DNA of 64,000 nucleotides from Sycobia sp. Sy_11 (Eukaryota; Arthropoda; Insecta; Hymenoptera; Epichrysomallidae): NCBI GenBank assembly GCA_018907035.1, contig JACCIC010000021.1, positions 4,737,501 to 4,801,500 of the forward strand, read 5' to 3'. Shown piece by piece: positions 52,051 to 63,080 of this stretch (position 1 is its first letter; each line of letters starts with the position of its first letter). The notes under the pieces were generated by a model. It saw only the letters and a program-made list of their open reading frames with translations, ran no database searches and was not told where the DNA came from. The position numbers and the translations under genes were made by a program.

Positions 52051-54154
52051 TTACCTGCAGTTTTAAAGTCGCCACAATATCGTAAAATAGAGAATATGAA
52101 AAGAAATACATAAAAAAATATATTTTTCGGCAAACGTTAATTCAGTAAAACTTATCCAAATCATATTTAACTATATAGGTATACAACCATTATATTTTCA
52201 TATGATCAATGGCTCGCGAATGGAGCTCCAATTAATTTGCCAAAAACCGAATGCGATTGCGCAATTTCAGCAATTTTTTTCGCATATTGCGTATTATTTT
52301 CATCTAATTGTAATATACGATTTATGTCTCTCGCTCACACACTCTTTTTCTCTCTCGATCTCCCTCCCTTCCTCCTTACAAGCGACATCGAAGCTCAGTT
52401 AAAAGCTCGGAGCGCGAAGCGAGGCGGCAAAGCCGCGCCAATTTATTTTCGAGCCCCCGTCACCGATGCTATCTCGGTAATGACCGGCCGAATTAAAAAG
52501 GATGAACGGATGGGAATCGGCATAAAGTATATATAACCGAGCCCGCATTACACACACACATATGTATATATATATACATATATGCGCGTGCGTGTATAAT
52601 TATTGATGGTATAACCTCGGCTCTCGCGCTTTCGCGCGCCTCCTGCAGCGCGACAGTAAAAGCCATCGGAGATTAACGATTATATCATTGTGTATACATG
52701 CGTGGGTGTATATGTAGATATATATATATTCTTGGGCACGCATAAGGTTAGGAGGCGCGACGATTGCCGGGCACCGATATAAATCGCAAAATCAACTTTA
52801 GACCGAAATTAGGTATACGGCAATCACGAGACGTTGCGCATACAGGGGCCGAGCCGTGGCGACGGCGATTATTTCTTTATAGCTACTAATCCGATCGACC
52901 GACTGGAGGGAGAAAGTATGCGGGAAATATGATTTAAAAATTTTTTTTTCTTTTCTCGCTGTACACATGGCCGCGCTTTAACACGATGCGCGGCTTCGTC
53001 GCTGCAAACGAAATTGCGTAGAATTTTTAGAGCTCGCCGTCTCCCCCTACTAGCGATAACTTTGCTACTGATCTCATATATATATATGTGTATTCGATGC
53101 ATTTGTACATGCTCATCACGAATGACAAGATATTATTATATTTGCTCACAGATGTACGCAATCAGGCATGCTATGTGGTTTCTGATGAGAATATTTTATT
53201 TAAAATTAAGAATTCGACTTATACGTCGACTGTTATAAAACAAACGGATAAATATATTTATATAGGTTGTTTTAAACAAATCTTTATCACAGACTAATAT
53301 AATTCTCATGACAAACAGACTTTTCCTCGTTTATAATCACCTTAGTTTTAGAAATTTCAAAATCTGATATTTATCAAACTTAAGATATTAAAATGTAAAA
53401 TTAATTATATAATAATATAGTTATATAAGGATAATTTATAATATATAGTTATAAAAGGACAACCTGACTAGCCCTCCCTTCACTAAAAATTTTTCCCATT
53501 TACAAAGATGAGTCAAACAAAAATGTTCTTTTCATCTCGATGTAATTTTTTCTTGAAACTTTTTTTTGAAAATTCAACTTGTAGGCAAAGGAGCCCATTC
53601 AATTGATGGGTTAAATTAAAATTTCACATTTTACCAAGTAATTCATGTCATAAAAATAAAAAAAATTTAACCTACTGATTTAATCATTATTAATATTAAC
53701 ATTAGTTTAATAAATACGTAAACTTTCTAACCTTATAATATACGTACCATATATACACTTATTGATTAATAATTCTTCTAAATATTATAGTTTCTAGATC
53801 ATAAATAATTATATTTATTCCAGTATAAAAAATGAACTTATTAGCTGAAAAATCAAATTCTCGTACTATATTGAAATTCAAAGAACTATATGTATTAAAC
53901 AATAGTTTTATAACCTAGAAACAATGAAAATATTCTTACGCTGCAGACAACGTTTTTATGCCTATCTATTCCTATAATGTGTTGAACAGAGTACGTAGGA
54001 CAGTTCACTAATTTAAGAGTGATTTCACGTAATTACTGATTCTCAGTAAAATATTTATTGTAGACCAGAAAAAGTCACTGATAAAATAGTGAAACTTCGA
54101 GCCATTGAGTAATTCAGTAAGAATTTCACTCATTTAGAGAATAATTTGTTAAAA

Positions 54155-54187
54155 AGACTTGCATAACCAATAAAAATACTTATTAAA
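54155..54187 (-). repeat. Degenerate terminal motif of the dispersed family
   Basis: Minus strand AATAAGTATTTTTATTGG then TTATGCAAGTC. A possible partner is the CAGGTTGTCC motif (minus strand) near 53456-53470. Confidence 0.35.
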
Positions 54188-54247
54188 GTTTCGAGTTATT
54201 TTATTTATTTTTTTATTACGGTTTTAAGAATTATTAATGATCGAGCC

Positions 54248-54256
<9 letters not shown>

Positions 54257-54307
<51 letters not shown>
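54257..54307. repeat. (TA)n microsatellite
   Basis: 51-base TA run. Confidence 0.95.
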
Positions 54308-54309
<2 letters not shown>

Positions 54310-56776
54310 TATACAATCGATAATTAAAATAATAAGTACCCCTTTTATTTTGAGCACCTGCTCGTTGGAGTTGCAGAACGATAAAAGATTACGTTATATA
54401 AACGCGCAGTTAGTCATTGTTTGTAGAAATTTTCATTGATACTAATGAGGCTGCGTTTTTTTCTTCTCTCTTTTTTTTTAGCTTTTCAATGAAAATTTAT
54501 ACCCGGCCGGAATATTTTGTCGCGCATTTTGCCAATAAAGCAATTTTTATGGGCGTACAAATTATTCTAGCACTAAAAAGAACTGCGGCGCTCGCATGCG
54601 CGCACTTTGACAATACGCGAACTAAACGACAGCGAGAGCCCGCGCGTCGCGAGCGCGCTCGTTAAACGCAAAGTGCGTATCGAACGAATATATCCCGGGA
54701 AGCGGGGCGACGAACGAGGGAGAAATGAAAGGGGTATGCGCGGGCATGAAAAAGGAGATTGTAGGGGGAGGGGGGGGTTTGAAGAACCACCACCGGACGT
54801 TATTTATAAAAAATATCGTGGATGATTTATAAAAATGTCCTCTTAATTCCCGTATTCGAGCCAGCTATTAAGCGTTTTATTCGCGCGTCCGTATGCGCAT
54901 ACGAGCCTGCGTAGCTTGTACACGTACGAGTCTGGATTCGTTAGTATTGCAATATAACGATATCATATGAATAGTCGCGAACTCGAATAGGGAGGGGGCG
55001 GAGTTACCCGCAGTTACCTATTTATCGAGACACAGGAGGAACCACCGGGAGTAGTTGTAAAACGAAAAGTCGTCAGAATGCCCTTGATCTAATCTGGAAC
55101 TTGTTCCTCATAATGCGTATCATAAATATTTGATTTGAATAGCCGGAAAAATTGCTTCTATATTTATAATTAACGCTTGAAATTTGCTCCCGACAAATTT
55201 TAACCATCACATTCTTTGTCGAATTTGACAATCATGGCTTATTTTGATTTATACGTGTACGTCCCTCGAAAATAACCATCAAATCAGCGTACACAAATTG
55301 TTTATTTACAGAATTTCCGACAAGCTCCACCGCCATTGTTCATAGCCTTCGTGAATATAAAGCATTTGAATGCATAAAACATTTGCATATACATCCTCCA
55401 TTCTCTTTGGTTATCAGTGCCTTGTCGCAGAGATTCAATTGTTCTTTGGCTTAGCCTGAAGCTCAAACTTGAACATTGTCAATGATCTCTTCTATATACA
55501 GATGGATTATACTTAGTTTTCGATATCTTGGTTCCGTGTTTCTATTGTGTCGATAATTGTAAGCAAGCATATCTGTGCCTTGATTTCTACTTTACTCGTA
55601 TGTCTCGTGACAAACAGCAGTCGTGTCGACGTAATGATTGAGTTTATAAGGAAAACGATCTCTCATTTCATATCGACATTAGTTCCTGGATGCACACGTA
55701 CGAAAAAAATTTATTCCAATTATTTCTACTAATTCGGCTCGAAGGACCAAATTCTACATTGAATGCTTGACCGAATTCATAGATACTGAACGAACAATTT
55801 TGAAACTGGCATAAAGAAATACAGTATTTCATTATACAAAACGAACGCTATATTTTTTAACGTAAATTAAATTCACCTAAATTAACCACCATTCAATAAC
55901 TTTTAAATGGTAATCTCAATACGCTAAAGACTTTGTAGGAATCTAGACTTTTCTATTGATTTATAATTTCATTGAGAAAATCGAATTTTTTCTATAAAAA
56001 ACACAGTTCCAACTTCAGAGACTGTTTTTGTAAGTGTAATTATAGTTCGAAACGAGACGTACTTATTTCATAATTAATTATAACAAAATAATTATAAAAC
56101 AGAAAAGGTTTTTTATATAGTGATTTATTGGCCCATTTCATTGATCTACAGATATGATTACATTATAATTTTGGTATAGATATTTCTTTATTGTATCCGA
56201 ATAAATAACAGCATTATTTGATGGAAAAGCACAACACTGGCTATTAGTAAAGGGTTTACACATTTAAAGGTCACCGTTTTCACATAGAAGATACACAACC
56301 TCATGGTCCTACTGTTTCATTTAAGAAAATTAGCCTGGTGTAAGTAAGTCTATTACTTTTACGGATACTTATAGAAATTATCCTCATTTGTATTAATCTG
56401 AAAAATAAAATATCATAATTTTATATCACCCTTTATTCACTAAGTTTAAGACTTGATATATTACCATATTGACTTTATTAATATTAAACGGAAAAAGAAA
56501 AAAGCACAAAGGAAGCTAATAATAAAAAATAAAAGTAGCACGTCACACATTAATATGCAAAGTTGTAATTATAATACAAATGAATATGAACACGGTTTTA
56601 CATATTTGCGAATGTGAAAAAATTTATCGTTACTATATTTTATGATTTAGAAAGAAATGGTTTCACAAATACATATTTAGTTTTGAATCTCTGAAATACT
56701 CTATACTATATCGTTAGTATTAATAAACATAGTACTAAAATAAAATGATGATACTTAAGTAAAATCTATTCTAAAT

Positions 56777-56993
56777 CTATAAATGCGACGAAAAAGTCTC
56801 TTTCATACTTTGGACCTGTTTTTCTCTAGTATTAACGACTTTACCAGAAAGTTCAATAATACCTGTATTGTGTAGGTGATGATCCTCACGTAGGGGCAAT
56901 GTCTTGATCAATTTCTGTACTCTGGTTTAGTTGGCTTCGGAGGTGGCGGTGGTGGCATCGGTTTGCTTTTCTCTAATTCATCATCGCTTGAAT
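56777..56993 (-). pseudogene. Broken paralogue of the secreted proline-rich peptide (last exon)
   Basis: Minus strand segment homologous to exon 2 of the gene at 59573-60423. It starts after a matching acceptor (CTATGTTAG), carries an acidic stretch (SSDDELEKSK), a proline run and the shared KPTKP motif, then hits TGA at 56908-56910. The conserved tail (GIIEL...NTR) continues in another frame to a TAG at 56777-56779, and that frame is closed just upstream of the proline region, so at least one frameshift separates the halves. The flanking intron DNA (57085-57200) also resembles that of the intact copy (59840-59950). No first exon was found. A shortened functional peptide ending at 56908 cannot be excluded. 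Confidence 0.5.
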
Positions 56994-57558
56994 CTAACAT
57001 AGGAAATAATTCAGTACGTAAGAAATTCAAATCCCAAAGAATCGCTTAAAAGAACTGAACGATCAAATTGCTTGTAAACTCTACATATGATTATTATTAT
57101 TTGAATAGTCTGTGATTAAAACCGATACTGGTATATAATATTTGAAACTTTAACTTGAAGAATAATGATAATGTTACTGATGTATAAGCTGTATCCGAAG
57201 CCTAAGAAAATACATTACCCTAGTATATCTCTGTAAATTAACAAATTTTTTTACAATAATTGTTTGAGTCAAATAAAAATGTCGCTGTTCAGCCAGAACT
57301 GCGGGATTTGAGCAAAATCCGAGGCCTTGGTCTAAATTTCTGATGTTCTTTATGCTCTGAAAATATTATATAGTGTACTATCTATCAGACAATAATCGCG
57401 CGCGGGTGATCGAATAGTTAGTTCGTAATCACTGATACGTGGCAATCATGCGCATATGTCCTGTACTCTGTTTCGATTATACTTGATCGACGTTACGGAT
57501 AACGTGATTTTTCCGATCAGGTCGGTTAGCGAGGTGGATAAACTTCTTCGGTGCCATT

Positions 57559-57562
57559 GTGT

Positions 57563-57626
<64 letters not shown>

Positions 57627-57630
57627 GTGT
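57559..57630. repeat. (GT)n microsatellite
   Basis: About 70 bases of GT with two interruptions, in a GC-richer block (57380-57840) that has no counterpart in the intact peptide copy and may be an insertion. Confidence 0.95.
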
Positions 57631-58072
57631 CGGTGTTGATAAAAACTGTACCGTGAGTGCTACGCGGGCGAGTCCGTGAATCAGCGGATAAGACGTTCAA
57701 GGAAGCCGTCTGTTGTTGAGCAAACCATCGCTCTGAGCAGCATAAAAGTGCGGCACGTCAAGAAGGCACCGTTCCGAGCGCCTGACGATCGCCCGATTAC
57801 GTACGTGTAAGCTATTCGCGCTGTTCTTTTATCACGTTTTATTTTGTATTAATGTTACCTTCGTCAAGTTTAATTAATTTACTAATCGTGTATAATTCGT
57901 TATAATTTCTGCCTTTTCTTTATAATGAAGATTCAGGTTTTTACGGCTTTTCCTCTAAAATCGTAGAGCTTTTTATGCCTAATAAAATTAAGTAATTCCC
58001 TCGAAATTATTTTAATTTCTTTGATTTAGGCTTCTCCTCTTATCCTGAACTACAAAGTATATACAAAAAATA

Positions 58073-59356
58073 TCAGGTATGCGAATAAGTCTTTCCCGTT
58101 TTTTTTTTCAAATTTTGAGCCTTTATTGTGAAAAAATGGTTACAAATGAATTATTGAAAGTATTGGCCATCGCTAGCTACAACTTTTTTCCATCTTTCTG
58201 GCAACATACGAATCCCGTTGCGAAAAAATTCGACCGGTTTGGCCTCTATCCAGTCATCCACCCATTTTTTGGCTTCCTCGTAGGAATGGAAGTGCTGGTC
58301 AGCCAGGCCATGCGTCATCGATCTGAAGAGATGGTAATCAGACGGAGCAACGTCTGGACTATACGGCGGGTGGGGTAGGACTTCCCATTTGTTTCTAAGT
58401 ATGTTTTCACCGGCGGTGCAACATGTGGGCGAGCATTGTCATGTTGCAAAATAACTTTGTCGTGCCTGTCGGAGTATTGTGGCCATTTTTCTCGCAGTGC
58501 GCGGCTCAAACGCATCAATTGTCGTCGATAGACCTCGCCTGTGATCCTTTCATTCGGTTTCAGAAGCTCATAGTAAACCACACCTAGCTGGTCCCACCAT
58601 ATACAGAGCATGAGCTTGGCGCCATGAATATTTGGCTTGGCCGTCGATGATGATGCATGGCCGGGTAGTCCCCATGATTTTCTTCGCTTCGGATTATCGT
58701 AACGTATCCACTTTTCAACGCCAGTCACGATACGATGCAGAAAATCCTTTCTTTTATGTCGCTGAAGCAGCTGTTTGCAAGTGAAAAAACGCCGTTCGAC
58801 GTCTCTCAGCTTCAGTTCGTACGGCACCCAATTTCCTTGCTTTTGGATCATTCCCATGGCTTTCAAACGCTTGGAAATGGTTGTTCGGTCAACTCCCAAT
58901 GCTTCAGCAAGTTCTTCTTGCGTTTGACAAGAATCTTCATCAAGCAAAGTCGCCAATTCTCGATCTTCAAAGATTTGCGGCCGCCCGGAACGCTCCTTGT
59001 CTTCCACGTCGAAATCACCGCTTTTGAAGCGTCGAAACCATCCGCGAACACTTGAATCATCGACACAACCTTCTCCATAAGCCTCCTGAAGCAATCGATG
59101 CGTCTCGGCAGCAGATTTCTTCAAATTGAACCAATAAAGTGAAACTTCCCGCAAATGACGTCGACTCGGCTCAAATTTCGACATTTTCACGATATCAAAA
59201 ATTTATGATGCGAAAAAATTTTAACTAATGTGTTAGTATGGAATTGTTGACATATGAATAAGCTTTGATTATGACATATGTAACCATTCAATACTCGCAC
59301 AGTATTGGTGGCGCCATCTCTTACAAAAAACGGGAAAGACTTATTCACACTCCTAA
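58073..59356 (-). mobile_element. mariner-family DNA transposon (full length, inactive)
   Basis: A 1284-bp element with 32-bp terminal inverted repeats (58073-58104 and 59325-59356, 28/32 matching, core GAATAAGTCTTTCCCGTTTT) flanked by the TA target duplication typical of Tc1/mariner (58071-58072 and 59357-59358). It carries one transposase gene on the minus strand. It lies in DNA homologous to the intron of the neighbouring secreted-peptide gene, so it inserted within that duplicated locus. Length and structure match a complete mariner copy. Confidence 0.93.
58151..59190 (-). pseudogene. mariner transposase, defective (D,D34D family)
   Basis: Cut-and-paste transposase of the IS630/Tc1/mariner superfamily. 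Start ATG at 59190; the frame stays open for 291 codons to 58315, but family similarity moves to another frame near residue 268 (about 58385) and continues to a TAA at 58151-58153. The conceptual length of about 346 residues is normal for mariner. N-terminal helix-turn-helix region: residues about 1-110, with WFRRFKSGDF and RSGRP. Linker: WVPYEL at 121-126, a variant of WVPHEL. Catalytic core: the first acidic position reads TGVEKW, so the usual Asp is Val158 (codon 58717-58719). The second Asp is present in LQHDNARPH (D251). The third (APSDYHLF) lies beyond the frameshift, 34 residues after D251. Both defects predict an inactive enzyme. Confidence 0.92.
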
Positions 59357-59572
59357 TATATTCAAATTGCAAAATGTAGCGCTTAACCCAAAATATTCTT
59401 TTTTTAAAACAGCTATTGGTTCGTTTTATGATAATTATTATAGCTAGTATTCGTAAAAATAGTTTGTAGTAATCAGGTTAATTATATAAAATCTTTTGTA
59501 TATAAACCTTTTATATTTTTTTATATAAAATATTATATAAAAATTTTTCAGTTTTTAAGCTTTCGGCGTTTC

Positions 59573-60423
59573 TTATCTAGTATTAGCGACATTATGAAGA
59601 AGTTCGATAATACCTGAACTACTGCCGGATACATTATCCGCACTCCTGACTGGTTTTCCCGTTCCTTTTAAATGAGCCGGTTGAGTTGGCTTAGCAGGTG
59701 GAGGTGGTTTCTTAGGATTCTCTCCTGCGGCTTCAACATTTAAGCTGAACACTAACATAAGAAAACATTCATATATTAACCGCAAAAAGGGTTTAAAAAA
59801 AGAAACTTCTGAATAGCTTGTAATCTCTATATATTATTATTCTTATTCTTATTATTTGAATAGTCTGTAATTCTAGTGAGCATTAAGATACAAGTTTTAA
59901 AAATTCAACTGTAAGAATACTGAGAATGTTTGACATTTACAATTGGCAGCCACAGTCTAAGAAAGTAATTCTCTCCAAGCGGACTTGAACAGTATGCTCG
60001 TGCAGTTTTGTTTAAAGACTATTTCATAGAACGCGAGCTGCATTCGGGTATCCGCCGGTAAGCAATATGATGCAGATGAATAATAAGAGATCTCTCATAA
60101 GACAAATGACTTTTTGCATAACTCAAATGGTATTATTACTAAATTTATATAACATATATTTTCTCAATTAATTTATTGTCCCTATTTGCCGAAACTAACA
60201 TTTTAATCCACTTACAGGTTTCTAAGCTTTATATGCCAAAACAGATCAAATAAATTGGATAATTCTTGAAATTAGAACACAATATAATTGAGGATTTATT
60301 CTAAAATCTTGGAAATTCATATTTCGTATATTCAAAACTATTCTTTATCTAATAATAAATAAATCACTTACCAGTAATGATCAAACAGGCTATCAAAAAG
60401 AAATAGATATGTTTTGGCGACAT
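59573..60423 (-). CDS. Small secreted proline-rich peptide gene, two exons
   Basis: Two coding exons on the minus strand: exon 1 60372-60423 (ATG at 60423-60421) and exon 2 59573-59751 (stop TAA at 59573-59575), joined in phase 1 across an intron with a GTAAGTG donor and a pyrimidine-rich TTAG acceptor. The product is 76 residues. It starts MSPKHIYFFLIACLIIT, a typical signal peptide (basic n-region, hydrophobic core about residues 6-19), with likely cleavage near NVEAA (residues 22-26). The mature part of about 50 residues has no cysteine, a basic proline-rich stretch (KKPPPPAKPTQP, about 31-42), then a Gly/Ser-rich segment and the tail GIIELLHNVANTR. I do not recognise the family. A linear secreted Pro-rich peptide could be antimicrobial, venom or salivary, but that is inference. 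A TATA box lies upstream, and a broken paralogue lies 2.6 kb downstream, which supports this being a real gene. No AATAAA was seen just after the stop. Confidence 0.62.
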
Positions 60424-60491
60424 ATTTGAATATTGGCAGTCTAATGTGTCAGTAGTACTGTACAATAACGAAGTATATCGAAATCTATCTG

Positions 60492-60499
60492 TTTTTATA
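60492..60499 (-). promoter_or_regulatory. TATA box of the secreted peptide gene
   Basis: TATAAAAA on the minus strand, about 70 bases before the ATG at 60423. This would place transcription start near 60460-60470 and leave a 5' UTR of about 40 bases. The spacing fits a TATA-driven insect promoter; the start site itself is not visible. Confidence 0.45.
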
Positions 60500-60596
60500 T
60501 TATATTCCTAATCAATGTGCCAACTAGTAAAAGAATGGGTTTTTGTAAACACTTGACGAAGATGCAGGGATTGGCTGCCGCCTCGCTGTTGTCACA

Positions 60597-60622
60597 ATGG
60601 AGGATTCGAATGAACGAAGGAG
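60597..60622 (+). other. Possible first coding exon, divergent from the peptide gene
   Basis: GTCACAATGG is a good start context (ATG at 60597), giving MEDSNERR and then a good donor (AG then GTATAG) at 60622/60623 in phase 2. It lies about 170 bases from the minus-strand ATG at 60423 in a locally GC-rich patch, as in a bidirectional promoter. A phase-consistent route to the candidate terminal exon at 61279 exists only through a 20-base micro-exon (61090-61109), so the model is weak. Confidence 0.2.
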
Positions 60623-60887
60623 GTATAGAGAATAAAATACCGAATGTACGTGTCCATCATTAATCTATACGTACCTCCAGAATTTTTCTCTTATTCGTTC
60701 TAAAACAAACACTATGAATTAATGAATTTCATGGAAAAATTCAATAGTTTACGTAATTCTATATTATCGAGGTCACGTACATGTTATAGAAAAATTACTA
60801 TTCACAGTATTTCGATTATCAACTGAAAAATGATAAAACAAGTAGATTAATTTGTTGGCACTGGCATGAATACGACATACAACTTAC

Positions 60888-60942
60888 CCTCCTTGATGCA
60901 CAGAAGGCGTGCGGATAGCAAACCGCGGATAAAGAAACACAT
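60888..60942 (-). other. Possible alternative first coding exon of the peptide gene
   Basis: Minus strand ATG at 60942-60940 opens MCFFIRGLLSARLLCIKE and ends in phase 1 at a strong donor (GTAAGTT). Phase 1 is exactly what the acceptor at 59751 needs, so it could replace exon 1 of the peptide gene and give a different N-terminus. It could also belong to an unrelated transcript or be chance. No other evidence. Confidence 0.2.
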
Positions 60943-61278
60943 GTTGTTTGCTTGTTGCTTTCCAATTGTTGGACATGAAGTTTGGTCTACACGGCTCATT
61001 CTTTTCTTTTTAATCAAAACGTTGATCTAATATTTTTGTTCAATGTTGTTAGTTTTCGATTGTATGCTAATTTTTTAATTTGTTTTTAGGTCACTGTGTT
61101 CAATTGTAGGTTTCCAGAAAAACACTTTATATTATTAATGGTATAATAACCGAAACAGATGTAAATTTGTAGAAAGATTTTAAAACTATACAATTGCGTC
61201 GTATTGTATTCACATATCTGTTATTTAAATAATCAATTTATAAAAATGTGAATTATACGATATCTCTTTAATTGCAGA

Positions 61279-61343
61279 AGGAATGAGTCATCTGGGTAAT
61301 GGGGCTACACCTGACAGAATCAGTTCTGATATATGTAAATAGA
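61279..61343 (+). other. Possible terminal coding exon
   Basis: After a clean acceptor (TTTAATTGCAG) the only frame open for any length reads GMSHLGNGATPDRISSDICK and stops at TAG 61341-61343. Base composition is richer than the surrounding AT-rich DNA. No family is recognised, and it is short enough to be chance. Confidence 0.22.
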
Positions 61344-61923
61344 ATATCCTGTATATTTCTTTTTTCCACTGGTCAAAGAAATTGTCAGTGAATGAGTACT
61401 CTAAGAAAAACTTAATATTTTCTCAGACATATTCCTTGCCTCATATAGGAAATACTGCTATTAAAAAGACTCAAATGTATGACAAATAAATAACATAAAT
61501 GAACAATTCTAACGATTTTGACTAAGGTTCTGATTTCATAATTAAAATTAATGTATATCGAAATAATATTGTTCTCGTTCTTAAATATAACTGCAAGCCC
61601 AACAGAATAATTAAAACACTTTAATAATCTTATTTAGTTTATTTAATTTTCATATATTTATTATTTCTATCAACATGTATCCCGAATCGTTTTGAATACT
61701 TATTGCACATCATAGATGGAATATAATTTAAATTATGTTTTATGATTTTTTCATATTTTTTAATACGTAAATATATTTATCCGATTGTCCTCGTTGGTCA
61801 AAATCCTGTGTGAGGTAAACAATATATTAGAGTAAATTTATTTTATTTATTGAAATACATTTTTAGAAATTGAGATAAATTTTTAGACTTAGAAATCTGA
61901 ATATTTTTATTACAACAATAACA
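61344..61923. other. AT-rich spacer before the BEL/Pao LTR
   Basis: Nothing recognised. Confidence 0.4.
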
Positions 61924-63030
61924 TGGAATTCGGGATAGAGGAGAAGGTTAAATAATGCACTCTAATATTTTCGCGCTAAAATTACCAACTTGCTTCGGCA
62001 TAAAAACCTCTACGGTAAACGAGGAAAAGCCGGAGCAAGTGTACTTTATTAGTAAAATAAAATTCAAAAGGAGTATCTACACATATAAATATAATATAAA
62101 ATATAATATTTTAATATAATATAATATAAACATATAACTATATTGAACTAAACTAAAATATACAAATTTTCGCACTCACGAGCAAATTGTATAAATACGT
62201 GCGCGCACGCGTACAATCGAACACACGCAAACACCACGCACACATTCAAACCTTGTCCGGCGCAGTTGTGTGTTGTTTGCCAGGACGGTCGGTCGCTGGT
62301 ATCGAAACGGAAGCCAGTCCAAGAACCTCAAACGTGCCGCGGTGCTCCGACGTCTCGGAAACGGGTACAGCCCTTGCCCCACGTACGTAACTGGGCGATC
62401 TTTAAACACCCGCAATGGACGCCTTTGCCAGATCGCCGCACTTGGCTGGCTTTGAACGATGTTTCGTTCACAAAGACGGCTCCCTTGAGCGTCTTGTCCA
62501 TTCGAACTTTGACACACCCGCGTAGCACCGAACACTGCTCACAGGTTACAAATTACACGCACAAGTACAATAAATATACACACTAAGAACGCGATACTTG
62601 TATACACGCTCGAACTCGGTGGAATCGTCCGATCGTTGCTTAGAGACTCAACTCTACGCGAAGATGAATCGACTAACGAAAAGACGCGATGATTTTTGAG
62701 TTAGCTCCACACACAACGATGAACGAAATGCAACTGCTCAAATTTTGCTACAGCAAAATGCTATTTCTATTCCTATACCTATGAACGCGGCGTAAGGCCG
62801 AGCGAGCACGGGAGTCCCCGTCATTAGGGTGCTCCTCCCACGTCGAGCCCTGCAGCCTCGCGCACTACCATTCACTCGTGTATTTCACACCATTTATTTG
62901 TGAATATTTTCTAAACACGATCTACCCACTACATACCTACACATACATACGCGCGCTCACACACACAACTACGTACACCTACACATCATTTACACTCCTA
63001 GATTATTTACGCGTATAATCGCCGTGAACA
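61924..63030 (-). mobile_element. Probable 3' LTR of the BEL/Pao element
   Basis: Fifty bases after the Pol stop a G/A-rich tract (GCGGGCGGAA, minus strand, 63031-63040) is followed by TGTTCACGGC (63030-63021), the expected polypurine tract and LTR start. An AATAAA polyadenylation signal lies on the minus strand at 62045-62050, with about 120 further bases to a possible CA end (…GAATTCCA) at 61924. The 5' boundary is well supported. The 3' boundary is a guess, because the other LTR is outside the window and no target duplication could be checked. Frames inside it (62176-62586) are not called. Confidence 0.5.
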
Positions 63031-63080
63031 TTCCGCCCGCCTTCGTCCGCTAAAGGACGAACGATTCGCTAATCTTATCA

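Larger units (their letters stand above)
50901..56770. other. Alternating non-coding DNA
   Basis: GC-rich to about 51480, at 52191-53090 and at 54401-55090; AT-rich between. A small inverted repeat sits at 51579-51661, a CAGGTTGTCC motif (minus strand) near 53456 and (TA)n at 54257. No gene supported. Confidence 0.4.

Noticed and set aside
56260..56350. Plus-strand stretch reading HIEDTQPHGPTVSFKKISLV before a stop
   Set aside because: About 22 codons with no convincing acceptor in phase; likely chance, though it lies near the peptide locus.
62176..62586. Overlapping frames of 61-119 codons
   Set aside because: They lie inside the probable BEL/Pao LTR and contradict each other in strand and frame.
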